64,000 bases of DNA from Rhodospirillales bacterium 70-18 (GTDB lineage: Bacteria > Pseudomonadota > Alphaproteobacteria > Acetobacterales > Acetobacteraceae), in contig MKWE01000056.1 of NCBI GenBank assembly GCA_001899585.1, positions 281,581 through 345,580 on the forward strand. The letters run 5' to 3'. Below the pieces are notes generated by a model. The model had not been told where the DNA came from. It saw only the letters and a list, made by a program, of their open reading frames with translations, and did not search any database. The translations under genes and the position numbers were made by a program. Shown here piece after piece: positions 8,498 through 18,868 of this stretch. Numbering within the stretch: position 1 is the first letter of the stretch; each line of letters starts with the position of its first letter.

Positions 8498-9055
8498 TCA
8501 CGCATCCGGCCGCCCGGTGGGGACCCAGAACGCCAGCTTCGGATGCCCTTCGGCGTCGCGCAGGCCCGGCTGGCGTACCCCGCCATTGGCCTCGATCACC
8601 CGGCGGGAAGCATCGTTGTCGGCGTCGCAGGTCAGTTCCACCCGCGCCAGCCCGGCCCGCGCGGCCACCGGCAGCATCAGCGCCAGCGCCCTGGTCGCGT
8701 AGCCGCGCCGGCGCTTCCACGGCACCACCGCATAACCGACATGGCCGGAGACATGCGGCGGCAGTGCCTCGGTGCCGAACTGGTGGCGCAGGTTGATGGC
8801 GCCGCAGAACGCCCCGTCCCACATCCACAGCACGCAGCCGGGCAGGCGCGGCACCTCGCTGCCATCGGCCATCGTGATGGTGGGCGGCGGGTGCAGCACC
8901 GCCCGCAGGAATGCCGCCGGGTCGGCACGCAGCCGGGCCAGTTCCTCGGCGGAGACATCGCGCGTGGTGTTGGGCGACCAGCCTTGGGCCAGCGCCGCCT
9001 CATAGCCAGGCAAGGCGGTGGCGCAAGGGACGATCAGGCCGAAGGCATCCTCCAT
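8498..9055 (-). CDS. GNAT family N-acetyltransferase
   Basis: A 185-residue acetyl-CoA-dependent acyltransferase. The central strand-helix GHVGYAVVPWKRRRGYATRAL contains the R/Q-x-x-G-x-G/A-type CoA loop (RRRGYA). The later segment CDADNDASRRVIEANGG is the usual motif B region of the family. It is convergent with otnC and follows lexA leftward with 17 bases between, so it may be read through from the SOS-controlled lexA promoter. Its substrate (an amine, amino acid or protein end) is unknown. Confidence 0.85.
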   Translation of the reverse strand: MEDAFGLIVPCATALPGYEAALAQGWSPNTTRDVSAEELARLRADPAAFLRAVLHPPPTITMADGSEVPRLPGCVLWMWDGAFCGAINLRHQFGTEALPPHVSGHVGYAVVPWKRRRGYATRALALMLPVAARAGLARVELTCDADNDASRRVIEANGGVRQPGLRDAEGHPKLAFWVPTGRPDA

Positions 9056-9072
9056 GGCGGATTGCGCGCCGC

Positions 9073-9792
9073 TCAGTGGTATTGGCGCAGCAGGCCGACC
9101 AGCCGGCCCTGCACGCGCACCCGGTCGGCCGGGAAGATGCGGGTCTCATGGCGGGTATTGGCCGGCTCCAGCGCCACGGAGGCGCCCTTGCGCCGCAGCC
9201 GCTTCAGCGTCACCTCGTTCTCGTCGATCAGCGCCACCACGATCTGCCCGTTCTCGGCGGTGTCGGCACGGCGGATGATCACCGTGTCGCCGTCCAGGAT
9301 GCCGGCATCCACCATCGAATCGCCGGCGATTTCAAGCGCATAGTGCTCGCCGGCGCCCAGCAGGGCGAGCGGCACCTCCACATGGGCACCGTTGTCGCGC
9401 AGCGCCTCGATCGGTAGGCCGGCGGCGATGCGGCCATAGAGCGGCAACTGCACCGCGCTGACCGCCTCGGCCGCGCGCACGCCGGGCAGCCGCCCGGAGA
9501 AATCGCCCCGGATGACGTTTGGCGAAAAGGTGGGCGGCGAAAGGGCGGGTGCCGCGGCCGGCTCCGGCGTGGCCATGCCTTCCGGCAGGCGCATCACCTC
9601 CAGCGCGCGGGCGCGGTGATGGCGGCGTTGCAGGAATCCACGCTCCTCCAGGGCCGAAATCAGCCGGTGGATGCCGGATTTCGAGCGCAGGTTGAGCGCA
9701 TCCTTCATCTCCTCGAAGCTCGGGGAGAAGCCGGTGGCCTTCAGATGGCGGTCGATGAAAATCAGCAGCTCGTGCTGCTTGCGGGTCAGCAT
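9073..9792 (-). CDS. lexA: LexA repressor, SOS response regulator and autoprotease
   Basis: A 239-residue LexA beginning [17 protein letters not shown]. It has an N-terminal winged helix ([21 protein letters not shown]) and a C-terminal S24 peptidase domain. The self-cleavage bond is Ala124-Gly125 in IAAGLPIEA. The catalytic Ser159 lies in AGDSMVDAG and Lys197 in NEVTLKRL, with family spacing. RecA filaments on damaged DNA trigger cleavage and derepression. An in-frame ATG at 9807 would add five residues; both starts have a GGGAG site, and I follow the family N-terminus. A LexA box lies about 75 bases upstream, so it is autoregulated. Confidence 0.96.
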   Translation of the reverse strand: MLTRKQHELLIFIDRHLKATGFSPSFEEMKDALNLRSKSGIHRLISALEERGFLQRRHHRARALEVMRLPEGMATPEPAAAPALSPPTFSPNVIRGDFSGRLPGVRAAEAVSAVQLPLYGRIAAGLPIEALRDNGAHVEVPLALLGAGEHYALEIAGDSMVDAGILDGDTVIIRRADTAENGQIVVALIDENEVTLKRLRRKGASVALEPANTRHETRIFPADRVRVQGRLVGLLRQYH

Positions 9793-9866
9793 GTGGGCGT
9801 CTCCCATGGCTGCTCCCGCCCACGGCGATGGCCGGCGAGATGGAACAAACCAGCAACTATGCCGTT

Positions 9867-9881
9867 GTTCTAGATAAGTTC
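9867..9881. promoter_or_regulatory. LexA (SOS) box, GTTC-N7-GTTC direct repeat
   Basis: GTTCTAGATAAGTTC matches exactly the GTTC-N7-GTTC direct repeat bound by LexA in alphaproteobacteria. It lies between the moeA stop and the lexA start, where the lexA promoter must be. A weaker GAAC-N7-CAAC lies 20 bases nearer the gene, starting at 9843, and might act as a second half-site. Confidence 0.8.
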
Positions 9882-9917
9882 CGCCGTGGCCGTCAAGCGC
9901 CGTATGCCGATTCGCCG

Positions 9918-11123
9918 CTAAACTCCCAGCGAATCCAGCCGGATCACCGAAACCGCCGCGCCCGCCGGCAGGGCGGGGGCGTGCGGCGCGCGCAGCACCA
10001 GGGCGTCGGCGGTCTGCATCATGCGCAGCATCGCCGAATCCTGCCGCCCGAACGGGGTGACGACCAGCGTGCCGTCGTCGCGCTGGGCCAGGCTGGCGCG
10101 CAGGTGGTCGGCGCGGTGGTCGTTGGCGGCGACGGCCGCGCCCAGCACCGCCTGCGTCACCGGCGGCGGCGCGGCCGGCAGCCCGGTCAGGCGGGCGATC
10201 GCCGGGAGCAGAAAGAGTATGCCGCATACCAATGACGAGACCGGATTGCCCGGCAATCCGATCATTCCGGTATCGCCAAGCCGCCCGAACATCAGCGGCT
10301 TGCCCGGCCGCATGGCGATCTGCCAGAAATCCACCACCAGCCCGCGCGCGGCCAGCGCCGCCTGCACCAGGTCGTGGTCGCCGACGCTGGCGCCGCCGGT
10401 GGTCACCAGCAGGTCCATCCCCGCCACCGCGTCGGCCACCGCCATGATGGCGGCATGGTCGTCCGCCACCACCGGCAACACCACCGGATCGCCGCCGCAG
10501 GCCCGCACCAGGGCGGCCAGCGCATGCGAGTTGGAACTCACGATCCCCCCGGGCGGGATCGGCTCGCCGGGCAGCGCGATCTCGTCGCCGGTGGCCAGGA
10601 TGGCCACGCGCGGGCGGCGATGCACCGCCACCCAGGGGTGGTTTCCGGCGGCAATCAGGCCGATATCGCGCGCATTCAGGTGTTTTCCGGCCGGAATCAG
10701 CTCGTTTCCGGCCGAAAAATCCTGCCCCGCGCGGCGGATATGACGCCCGGCGGCGACCGCCTCGTTCACCGTCACCAGGTCGCCGTCGCGGGTCGCGTCC
10801 TCTTGCAGCAGGATGGCGTCGGCGCCATCGGGCATGATGCTGCCGGTGAACAGGCGCAGCGCCTCGCCGGCGGCGAGCCTGCCTTCCCACGGGTGGCCGG
10901 CCGGGGCGGAGCCAACCACGCGCAGCACCGCGCCGAGCCCGCCATCGGCGGCGCGCAGGGCGTAGCCGTCCATCGCCGACACGTCGCGCGGCGGCTGGGT
11001 GAGGCGGGCGACGACCGGGGCGGCGGTGACGCGGCGCCAGGCGTCGGCCAGCGGCACGATTTCCGCCGGCGTCGGGCGCAGGGCGGCGAGGATGCGGGTG
11101 CGGGCGTCGTCGACCGAGATCAT
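9918..11123 (-). CDS. moeA: molybdopterin molybdenumtransferase MoeA
   Basis: A 401-residue MoeA, the enzyme that inserts molybdate into adenylated molybdopterin. The family segments are present: [10 protein letters not shown] near residue 60, the MoCF_biosynth part with [13 protein letters not shown], and [15 protein letters not shown] followed by [11 protein letters not shown]. The start [10 protein letters not shown] at 11123 is four bases after moaC. The frame is open further upstream but overlaps moaC. It is needed by the two molybdenum hydroxylase loci in this window. The moaC-moeA-lexA order is frequent in alphaproteobacteria. Confidence 0.95.
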   Translation of the reverse strand: MISVDDARTRILAALRPTPAEIVPLADAWRRVTAAPVVARLTQPPRDVSAMDGYALRAADGGLGAVLRVVGSAPAGHPWEGRLAAGEALRLFTGSIMPDGADAILLQEDATRDGDLVTVNEAVAAGRHIRRAGQDFSAGNELIPAGKHLNARDIGLIAAGNHPWVAVHRRPRVAILATGDEIALPGEPIPPGGIVSSNSHALAALVRACGGDPVVLPVVADDHAAIMAVADAVAGMDLLVTTGGASVGDHDLVQAALAARGLVVDFWQIAMRPGKPLMFGRLGDTGMIGLPGNPVSSLVCGILFLLPAIARLTGLPAAPPPVTQAVLGAAVAANDHRADHLRASLAQRDDGTLVVTPFGRQDSAMLRMMQTADALVLRAPHAPALPAGAAVSVIRLDSLGV

Positions 11124-11127
11124 GCTG

Positions 11128-11601
11128 CTAATCCTGGCGGAAATCGCCCGACTTGCCGCCGGACTTGGCGACCACGCGGAGCCCCTCGATGCGCATGCCG
11201 CGATCGACCGCCTTGACCATGTCATAGACGGTCAGCGCCGCGACCGAAGCCGCGGTCAGCGCCTCCATCTCCACCCCGGTGCGCCCGGTGGTGCGCACGG
11301 TGGCGGTGATCGCCACGCTGTCCTCGCCTTCCGGCGCCAGATCGACAGTGACGGCGGTGATCGGCAGCGGGTGGCAGAGCGGGATCAGCTCGGCGGTGCG
11401 CTTGGCGGCCATGATGCCGGCGAGGCGGGCGGTGCCGAGCACGTCGCCTTTTTTCGCCGTGCCCTCGCGGATCAGGGCGAGGGTGGCGGGCTGCATCACC
11501 ACGCGGGCGCGGGCGGTGGCGGCGCGGTCGGTCTCGGGCTTGGCGCCGACATCGACCATGACGGCACGGCCCTGGGCGTCGAAATGGGTGAGGCCGCTCA
11601 T
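11128..11601 (-). CDS. moaC: cyclic pyranopterin monophosphate synthase MoaC
   Basis: A 157-residue MoaC, second step of molybdenum cofactor synthesis, converting the MoaA product (3',8-cyclo-GTP) to cyclic pyranopterin monophosphate. The protein starts [19 protein letters not shown] and has the conserved [11 protein letters not shown] and the C-terminal [19 protein letters not shown]. Its ATG overlaps the trpC stop (ATGA) and it is followed closely by moeA, so it shares the trp transcript. Confidence 0.96.
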   Translation of the reverse strand: MSGLTHFDAQGRAVMVDVGAKPETDRAATARARVVMQPATLALIREGTAKKGDVLGTARLAGIMAAKRTAELIPLCHPLPITAVTVDLAPEGEDSVAITATVRTTGRTGVEMEALTAASVAALTVYDMVKAVDRGMRIEGLRVVAKSGGKSGDFRQD

Positions 11602-12403
11602 GCGCCGAGCAATGCGCGGGTGGCGGCGGTGAGGTCGGGCTGGCGCAGCAGGCTTTCGCCGACCAGGAAGCGGCGAGCGCCGGCCGTGGCCATGCGCTGC
11701 AGCTCGGCATGGGTTTTGAGGCCGCTCTCCGAGACGATCACGCGATCCGGCGGAACCAGCGGGGCGAGTTGTTCCGTGGTTGCAAGATCGGTCTGCATCA
11801 CCCTGAGATCGCGGTTGTTTATGCCGATCAGCCGGGTTTTGAGGCGGAGCGCCCGCTCCAGTTCCGCCTGGTCGTGCGACTCGGCCAGCACGTCCATGCC
11901 GAGGCCCATCGCGATCTCCTCCAACTCGGCCGCCATGCCGTCTTCCAGTACGGCCATGATGAGCAGGATGCAGTCGGCACCCATCGCCCGGCTTTCATGG
12001 ATCTGCCAGGGGTCGATCATGAAGTCCTTGCGCAGCACCGGCAGGTCGCAGCCGGCGCGGGCGGCGGCCAGGTCCTCGGCGGTGCCCTGGAAATACGGCA
12101 GGTCGGTCAGCACCGACAGGCAGGCGGCGCCGCCGAACTGGTAGGCCAGCGCCAGCGCCGCCGGGTCGAACTCCGGCCGGATGGCGCCGCCGGAGGGGGA
12201 GGCGCGCTTGATCTCGGCGATCAGGCCGAGGCCGCCGGCCTCCACCTTGGCGTCCAGCGCGGCGGCGAAGCCGCGCGGGGGCGGGGCGCGGCCGACCAGG
12301 GTGCGCAGGCGCGAGCGCGGGATGTCCTGCTTGCGGCGGGCGACCTCGGCGCGGGTGTCGGCGCAGATGCGCGCCAGCACGTCCGGCATGTCGGGGCGGG
12401 TGG

Positions 12404-12407
<4 letters not shown>
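11598..12407 (-). CDS. trpC: indole-3-glycerol phosphate synthase
   Basis: A 269-residue TIM-barrel enzyme that closes the indole ring in tryptophan synthesis. [14 protein letters not shown] carries the first catalytic lysine, [15 protein letters not shown] the second. IGINNRDL and VSESGL are the phosphate-binding end segments. It overlaps trpD by four bases at its start and moaC by four at its end, so translation is coupled through the set. Normal length, monofunctional (no fused trpF). Confidence 0.97.
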
Positions 12408-13414
<1,007 letters not shown>

Positions 13415-13430
13415 GGCGTGCTCCAGGGGA

Positions 13431-14039
13431 TCAGGCGGCGCGGGCCGAACTGCCGACCGGTGCGTTGCTGCCGCGGGCGAGGGCGAGGAAATTGGCCAGG
13501 ATGGCGTGGCCGTGCTCGCTGGCGATGCTCTCGGGATGGAACTGCACGCCGTAGATCGGCAGCGAGCGGTGGCGCAGGCCCATGATCAGCCCGTCATCGG
13601 TCCAGGCATCGGCCACCAGCACCTCGGGCAGGGTGTCGCGCCGGACGATGAGGCTGTGGTAGCGGGTGGCGTGGAACGGGCTGGGCAGGCCGGCGAACAG
13701 GCCGGTGCCGGTGTGGCTGACCTCGCTCACCTTGCCGTGCATCGGCGCGGGCGCGCGCACAACCTCGCCGCCGAAGGCCTGGCCGATGGCCTGGTGGCCG
13801 AGGCAGACGCCCAGGATGGGGATGCGCCCGGCGGCGGCCTGGATGAGGTCGAGGCAGATGCCGGCCTCGTTGGGGGTGCAGGGGCCGGGGGAGAGCACGA
13901 TGGCCTCCGGCGCCAGGGCCAGCGCCTGCGCCACGCTCAGGGTATCGTTGCGCCGCACGTCGCAGCGCGCGCCGACATCGCCCAGGAAATGCACCAGGTT
14001 GAAGGTGAAGCTGTCGTAGTTGTCGATCAGGAGGATCAT
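13431..14039 (-). CDS. trpG: anthranilate synthase component II (glutamine amidotransferase)
   Basis: A 202-residue class I glutamine amidotransferase starting [19 protein letters not shown], diagnostic of TrpG/PabA. The triad is visible: the nucleophilic Cys in [15 protein letters not shown], and the His and Glu in [11 protein letters not shown]. It supplies ammonia to TrpE, which is not in this window. The same protein could also serve PabB. The open frame extends to 14105, but homology fixes the start. It is the first gene of the leftward trpGDC-moaC-moeA set. Confidence 0.95.
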   Translation of the reverse strand: MILLIDNYDSFTFNLVHFLGDVGARCDVRRNDTLSVAQALALAPEAIVLSPGPCTPNEAGICLDLIQAAAGRIPILGVCLGHQAIGQAFGGEVVRAPAPMHGKVSEVSHTGTGLFAGLPSPFHATRYHSLIVRRDTLPEVLVADAWTDDGLIMGLRHRSLPIYGVQFHPESIASEHGHAILANFLALARGSNAPVGSSARAA

Positions 14040-14219
14040 CCCCTTATCCTGCGCGGCGGGAGGGGGTGCGGTCAATCCGGACGGGCGCGCGCCGGGGCGT
14101 GGCATTCGCGCCGCAGATGTGCCGAATCCGCCACGGTCTGTTCATCCTGCGCTGCTATAATGCCGCGATTCGTGATGATTCCCGCCGAGCCGATGGCTTA
14201 TGCCGAGATGGGGCGACTG

Positions 14220-15101
14220 ATGACCCGTGCCGCGATGCGATGCCTGATCGCTGTTCTGCTCGCCGTCGGGTTGCTGCCGTGCGCCGCGCGGGCGCAGCAG
14301 GCGATGGAGCCGATGGCCGGCTTGCCGGCGCCCGAGCCGACGGCGAACCTGCCGGCATGGCGGCGGCTGGCGGTGGCGGCGCCGGCGGCGGAGGGGCGGC
14401 CGGTGCTGGTGTTCATCATCGACGACATGGGGCTGAACCGGCCGCAATCGGACCGTGCAGTGGCGTTGCCGGGGCCGCTCACGCTGTCCTGGATGCCCTA
14501 TGCCCGCGACCTGCCGGAGCAAGTGGCGCGCGGGGCGGCGCATGGCCACGAGACCATGCTGCACATGCCGATGGAGCCACTGGGACGGACCAATCCGGGG
14601 CCGCACGCGCTGCGCACCTGGCTGCCGCCGGCAACCAACCTCGCCTATCTGCGGGCGGCGCTGGATTCGGTGCCCGGGGCGGTCGGACTGAACCAGCACG
14701 AGGGCAGCGTGGCCTCGCTGTCGGTGCCGCTGATGGACCTGGTGATGGGCGAGCTGCGTGAGCGCGGCATGGCGTTCGTGGACAGCGTGACCATCGCGCA
14801 CAGCGTGGCGCTGCGCCGGGCGCTGGCCGACGACGTGCCGGCGGTGGCGCGCGACGTGTTCCTGGACAACTCCCCCGAGCCGGCGGCGATCCGCGCGCAA
14901 CTGGCGCAGACCGAGCAGATCGCCCGGCGCTACGGGCTGGCCGTGGCCATCGGGCACCCGCGGGCGACCACGATGGACGTGCTGGAGGCGTATCTGCCGA
15001 AGCTGGCCGCGCGGGGGTTCGTGCTGTGGCCGGTGAGTGCGGCGATCGTGGCGAGGAACCCGGTGATGATCTCCGGCGAGCCGGCGGCCCCGCCGCGGTA
15101 A
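14220..15101 (+). CDS. divergent polysaccharide deacetylase family protein (YibQ/DUF610)
   Basis: A protein of about 293 residues with an N-terminal signal sequence (MTRAAMRCLIAVLLAVGLL, cleavage near ARAQQ) and a divergent polysaccharide deacetylase fold. VLVFIIDDMGLN, TMLHMPMEP, VGLNQHEGS, FLDNS and VAIGHPR match the family. In the periplasm it may act on cell-wall or exopolysaccharide acetyl groups, but activity of this branch is poorly defined. In-frame ATGs at 14175, 14193 and 14208 are possible starts; none has a strong ribosome site. It is divergent from trpG across a gap of about 180 bases that must hold both promoters. Confidence 0.78.
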   Translation: MTRAAMRCLIAVLLAVGLLPCAARAQQAMEPMAGLPAPEPTANLPAWRRLAVAAPAAEGRPVLVFIIDDMGLNRPQSDRAVALPGPLTLSWMPYARDLPEQVARGAAHGHETMLHMPMEPLGRTNPGPHALRTWLPPATNLAYLRAALDSVPGAVGLNQHEGSVASLSVPLMDLVMGELRERGMAFVDSVTIAHSVALRRALADDVPAVARDVFLDNSPEPAAIRAQLAQTEQIARRYGLAVAIGHPRATTMDVLEAYLPKLAARGFVLWPVSAAIVARNPVMISGEPAAPPR

Positions 15102-15112
15102 GGGCGGGGATT

Positions 15113-15186
15113 CACAAGGAGACGGAGAGGCGGTGAGACGCAGGCAATCGCGGGAGATGAAGCCCTCGCTGCCTTCTCTTCGCCTC
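15113..15186. repeat. interspersed imperfect-hairpin repeat, copy 1
   Basis: CACAAGGAGACGGAGAGGCG (15113-15132) nearly matches 40250-40268 (one extra base). CTTCTCTTCGCCTC (15173-15186) matches 40302-40315 with one change. GAGGCG and CGCCTC are inverted, so each copy can fold. It sits between the convergent ends of the deacetylase and the molybdopterin subunit. It may be a small non-coding repeat family. Confidence 0.55.
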
Positions 15187-15208
15187 TTTGTAGACCTCCC
15201 TGCCTTCC

Positions 15209-17593
15209 TTACTTCTTCGCCCCCTGGATCGCCGCCCAGACCTTCTCCGGCGTGGCCGGCATGTCGATATGGGCGATGCCGTATTCGCTCAGCGCGTCCA
15301 CCAGGGCGTTCATCACCGCCGGCAGGGCGCCGGCGCAGCCGGCCTCGCCGCAGCCCTTGGCGCCGAGCTCGTTGGTCTTGGCCGGAACCGGGTGGCTGGC
15401 GAAGACGAAGTCCGGCGCGTTGTCGGCGCGGGGCAGGGCGTAGTCCATGTAGGAGCCGGTGAGGAACTGGCCGTCCTCGTCGTAGGCGGTGGCCTCGGTG
15501 AGCGCCTGGCCGATCGCCTGGACGATGCCGCCATGGGCCTGGCCCTCGACCAGCAGCGGGTTCAACAGCACGCCGAAATCGTTGACCATGTTGTATTTCA
15601 CCACGGCGACCTCGCCGGTCTCGGGGTCCACCTCGACCTCGGCGACGTGGCAGCCATTGGGGAAGGCGCTGGGGACGCCGGGGAAGATCAGGCTGGTGTC
15701 CAGCGTGGCGGGCACGCCCTCGGGCAGGGCGACGCCGGCGCGCAGCTTCTCGGCCAGCTCCATGATGCCGATGCCGCGATCGGTGCCGGCGATGGCGAAG
15801 CGGCCGCCATTGGGGCCCTGGGCGGTGAACTCGATGTCGGCCTCGGCGGCTTCCAGCACATGGGCCGCGATCTTGCGGCCACGGGCGATCACCTCGTTGC
15901 CGGCGGCGTGGATGGCGCCGCCGCCGTTCATCGCCGAGCGGGAGCCGCCGGTGCCGCCGCCGGCCAGCAACTGGTCGGAATCGCCCTGGACGAGGCGGAT
16001 CCTGTCGAACGGCACGCCGAGCTTGTCGACCAGCACCTGGGCGAACGGGGTCCAGTGGCCCTGGCCATAGTCGAGCGTGCCGGAGATCATGGTGACGGTG
16101 CCGTCCGCCTCGAAGCGGATGCCGCCCATCTCGTTGTTGGCCGGCGCGGTGACTTCCAGGTAGTGGCCGATGCCGCGGCCGCGCAGCTTGCCGCGCTGGC
16201 GGCTTTCGGCGCGGCGGGCGGGGAAGCTGTCCCACTCGGCGGCTGCCAGCGCCTCATCGAGGATGGCGGGGAACTCGCCGCTGTCGTACTCCATGGTGGA
16301 CGGCGCCTTGTAGGGCATCATGTCCGGGGTGATGTGGTTGCGCCGGCGCAGCTCCAGCGCGTCGATGCCCATTTCGCGGGCGGCGGTCTCGATCAGGCGC
16401 TCGATGTAGTAGTTGCCCTCGGGCCGGCCGGCGCCGCGATAGGCGCCGACGGGGGAGGTGTTGGTGAACATGCACTTCACCGAGACATGCATCGCGGGCG
16501 TTTTGTAGACGCCGATGATGTTCTTGACGATGTTCATGGTCGGCGGCTGGGTGGTGGAGTTGGACAGCACCGCGCCGACATTGCCGTAGCCGGTGACGCG
16601 CACGGCCAGGATGTGGCCGTCCTTGTCCAGCGCCAGCTCGCTGGTGTGGTCGTGGTCGCGGCCGTGGCTGTCGGACAGGAAGCTGTCGCTGCGCTCGTCG
16701 GTCCATTTCACCGGGGCGCCGAGCTGGCGGGCGGCGTGCAGCAGGCAGATGTATTCCGGGTAGCAGCCGGCCTTCATGCCGAAGGAGCCGCCGACATTGC
16801 CGGTGAGCACGCGCACCTTCTCGGCCGGCACGTCCATCACGCCGCGCACCGCGTTGCGCAGGCCGAACACGCCCTGGCAGCCGACGCGCAGGATGTAGCG
16901 GCCCTCGGCGGCGTCGTATTCGCCCAGCGCGGCGCGCGGCTCCATGGCGCAGACGACGATGCGGCTGTTGCGCACGCGCAGCCTGGTCACGTGGGCGGCG
17001 CGGGCGAAGGCGGCCTCGGTGGCCGCGGCGTCGCCGAATTTCCAGTCCAGCACCACGTTGCCGGGGGCTTCGTCGTAGAGCTGCGGGGCGCCGGGGGCGG
17101 CGGCCTGCTCGGCGGTGGTGACGGCGGGCAGCGTGTCGATCTCGGCGAAGACGGCCTCGGCGGCGTTCTTGGCCTGTTTCGGCGTCTCGGCGACCACCAC
17201 GGCGACCGGGTGGCCGACATAGCGCACGCGGTCGGTGGCCAGCGCCCATTGCGGCGGCTTGGGGATCGGGCGGGCGTCGTGGTTGTTGCCGATCACGTTG
17301 GCCTGCATCGGCTTGATGCCGGCGGCCTGCAGGTCGGCGGCGGTGTAGACGGCGCGCACGCCGGGCATCGCGCGGGCGGCCTCGGTGTCGATCGCGCGCA
17401 GCAGGCCGTGGGCGTTGCGGCTGCGCACGATCACCGCGTAGAGCTGGCCGGGCAGGTTGATGTCGTCGCTGTAGCGGCCTTCGCCGCGCAGCAGCACCGG
17501 GTCTTCCAGGCGGGAGACCGGCTGGCCGACGGCGTAGCGGCCCGGTTGCAGGAGGTCGGCCTGGAGGCGGTCGGGGGGGATGGCGACGTTCAT
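15209..17593 (-). CDS. xanthine dehydrogenase family molybdopterin-binding large subunit (orphan)
   Basis: A 794-residue large subunit of the molybdenum hydroxylase family, which hydroxylates heterocycles, aldehydes or CO. It begins with the usual N-terminal a/b domain (SRLEDPVLLRGEGRYSDDI). It has a GGSFGMK cofactor loop, [10 protein letters not shown] in the place where true CO dehydrogenases have AYRCSFR, and the catalytic glutamate in KGCGEAGCAG. It is therefore not form I CO dehydrogenase. AGGAG lies ten bases before ATG. No small (Fe-S) or FAD subunit is adjacent. Its paralogue at 31.9 kb has both. It may borrow those or have partners elsewhere. Confidence 0.88.
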   Translation of the reverse strand: MNVAIPPDRLQADLLQPGRYAVGQPVSRLEDPVLLRGEGRYSDDINLPGQLYAVIVRSRNAHGLLRAIDTEAARAMPGVRAVYTAADLQAAGIKPMQANVIGNNHDARPIPKPPQWALATDRVRYVGHPVAVVVAETPKQAKNAAEAVFAEIDTLPAVTTAEQAAAPGAPQLYDEAPGNVVLDWKFGDAAATEAAFARAAHVTRLRVRNSRIVVCAMEPRAALGEYDAAEGRYILRVGCQGVFGLRNAVRGVMDVPAEKVRVLTGNVGGSFGMKAGCYPEYICLLHAARQLGAPVKWTDERSDSFLSDSHGRDHDHTSELALDKDGHILAVRVTGYGNVGAVLSNSTTQPPTMNIVKNIIGVYKTPAMHVSVKCMFTNTSPVGAYRGAGRPEGNYYIERLIETAAREMGIDALELRRRNHITPDMMPYKAPSTMEYDSGEFPAILDEALAAAEWDSFPARRAESRQRGKLRGRGIGHYLEVTAPANNEMGGIRFEADGTVTMISGTLDYGQGHWTPFAQVLVDKLGVPFDRIRLVQGDSDQLLAGGGTGGSRSAMNGGGAIHAAGNEVIARGRKIAAHVLEAAEADIEFTAQGPNGGRFAIAGTDRGIGIMELAEKLRAGVALPEGVPATLDTSLIFPGVPSAFPNGCHVAEVEVDPETGEVAVVKYNMVNDFGVLLNPLLVEGQAHGGIVQAIGQALTEATAYDEDGQFLTGSYMDYALPRADNAPDFVFASHPVPAKTNELGAKGCGEAGCAGALPAVMNALVDALSEYGIAHIDMPATPEKVWAAIQGAKK

Positions 17594-17692
17594 CGGGCGG
17601 AACTCCTGGTCGGGGCGCGTCCCGCAACTATGGGGACGGAATGCTGTCCTTAAAGTGCCGCCGGGGCAGGGAATGCGCAACCCGGGGACGGG

Positions 17693-18862
17693 TCAGGCGG
17701 CGGCCGGCGGCTCCCGCCAGGCCAGTGCTGCGATGGCCAGCGTGGTGGACAGCACGGCGACGATCAGGCTGACGACGCCGGCCCAGCCGGCGGCATGGAA
17801 GACGAAGCCGGGCAGGATGCCTCCGAGCGCGCCGCCGATATAATAGAGCGTGACGTAGACGCCGACGGCGGTGGATTTGGCGCGGCGCACCGCGACGCCG
17901 ATATAGCCCAGGCACAGCGCCTGCACCACGAACAGCCCGCCGGACAGGCCGGCCAGCCCGGCGATCGCCCAGGCGATGCTGGGCAGCAGGGTCAGCAGCA
18001 GGCCGCCGCAGGCCATGCCGATCGCCAGTGCCAGCGTGCGCAGCCGGCCGATGCGTACCGCCAGCCTGGTGGCGATGGTGGTGGTGACGATGCCCAGCAG
18101 GTAGACGGTGAACACCAGCCCGAGCGCGCCGGGGCTGAGCGAATAGGGTGGCGCGGCGAGGTGGAAGTTCACGAAGGTGAAGGTCGCCACGTTGGAGAAC
18201 AGCATGCCGAAGCCCACCGCGCAGGTGGCCAGCAGGCGCGGATTGGCCAGGTGCTCGCGGTAGGTCGCTAGCGTGGCGCGCACGCCGCCGCGGACCGGGC
18301 GGAAGCGCTGCTCGCGCGGCAGTGCCCAGGTGATGAACAGCCCGCCGGCCAGGGTGAGGGCCGCGACCACCACGAAGGCGACCCGCCAGGTGGACACGTC
18401 CGAGACCATGCCGGCGATGAACCGCCCGCCGAAGCCGCCCAGGATGGTGCCGGCGCTGTAGATGCCGGCAGTGCGGATGCCGGCCGCGCCTTCGCACTCG
18501 TCGCCGATATAGGCGACCGTGACGGCGAAGATGAACGGCAGCAGCAGCCCCTGCAGGAAGCGCCACAGCAGCATCGCCTCCAGGCTGGCCGAACCGGCCA
18601 CCAGCAGGGTGGGGATGACCAGCAGCAGGCAGGCGCCGGAGATCAGGCTCTTGCGGCCGAGCCGGTCGGAGATGGTGCCGACGAAGGGGGCCACCAGGGC
18701 GACGGCCAGCAGCGGCGCGGTGATGGTCAGCCCGGTGCGGGCGGGTGCCACGCCGAAGCTGTCGGTGAGCGCCGGCAGGATCGCCTGGGGGGTGTAGAGG
18801 TTGAGGAAGTTGCACATGCCGGCGACCGCGACGGCGGCGGTTCGGCGGTCGAGCGGCGCCAT
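17693..18862 (-). CDS. MFS transporter, 12-helix
   Basis: A 389-residue integral membrane protein with about 12 hydrophobic segments. GTISDRLGRKSLI, between helices 2 and 3, is the MFS signature loop. A second, weaker copy (TRLAVRIGRLRTLAL) lies in the second half. Its arrangement resembles YnfM-like and aromatic-drug exporters of the MFS_1 family. Seven bases separate it from mepA upstream. Substrate and direction are unknown. Confidence 0.85.
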   Translation of the reverse strand: MAPLDRRTAAVAVAGMCNFLNLYTPQAILPALTDSFGVAPARTGLTITAPLLAVALVAPFVGTISDRLGRKSLISGACLLLVIPTLLVAGSASLEAMLLWRFLQGLLLPFIFAVTVAYIGDECEGAAGIRTAGIYSAGTILGGFGGRFIAGMVSDVSTWRVAFVVVAALTLAGGLFITWALPREQRFRPVRGGVRATLATYREHLANPRLLATCAVGFGMLFSNVATFTFVNFHLAAPPYSLSPGALGLVFTVYLLGIVTTTIATRLAVRIGRLRTLALAIGMACGGLLLTLLPSIAWAIAGLAGLSGGLFVVQALCLGYIGVAVRRAKSTAVGVYVTLYYIGGALGGILPGFVFHAAGWAGVVSLIVAVLSTTLAIAALAWREPPAAA

Positions 18863-18868
18863 GGGCGG

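Noticed and set aside
10639-10730. repeated TTTCCGGC motifs within moeA
   Set aside because: They encode the family's normal repeated AG-type turns and are best explained by protein sequence, not DNA function.
15269-17653. 794-codon frame opposite the molybdopterin subunit
   Set aside because: Mirror of a real gene with low-complexity Ala/Gly/Val/His composition; no independent evidence.
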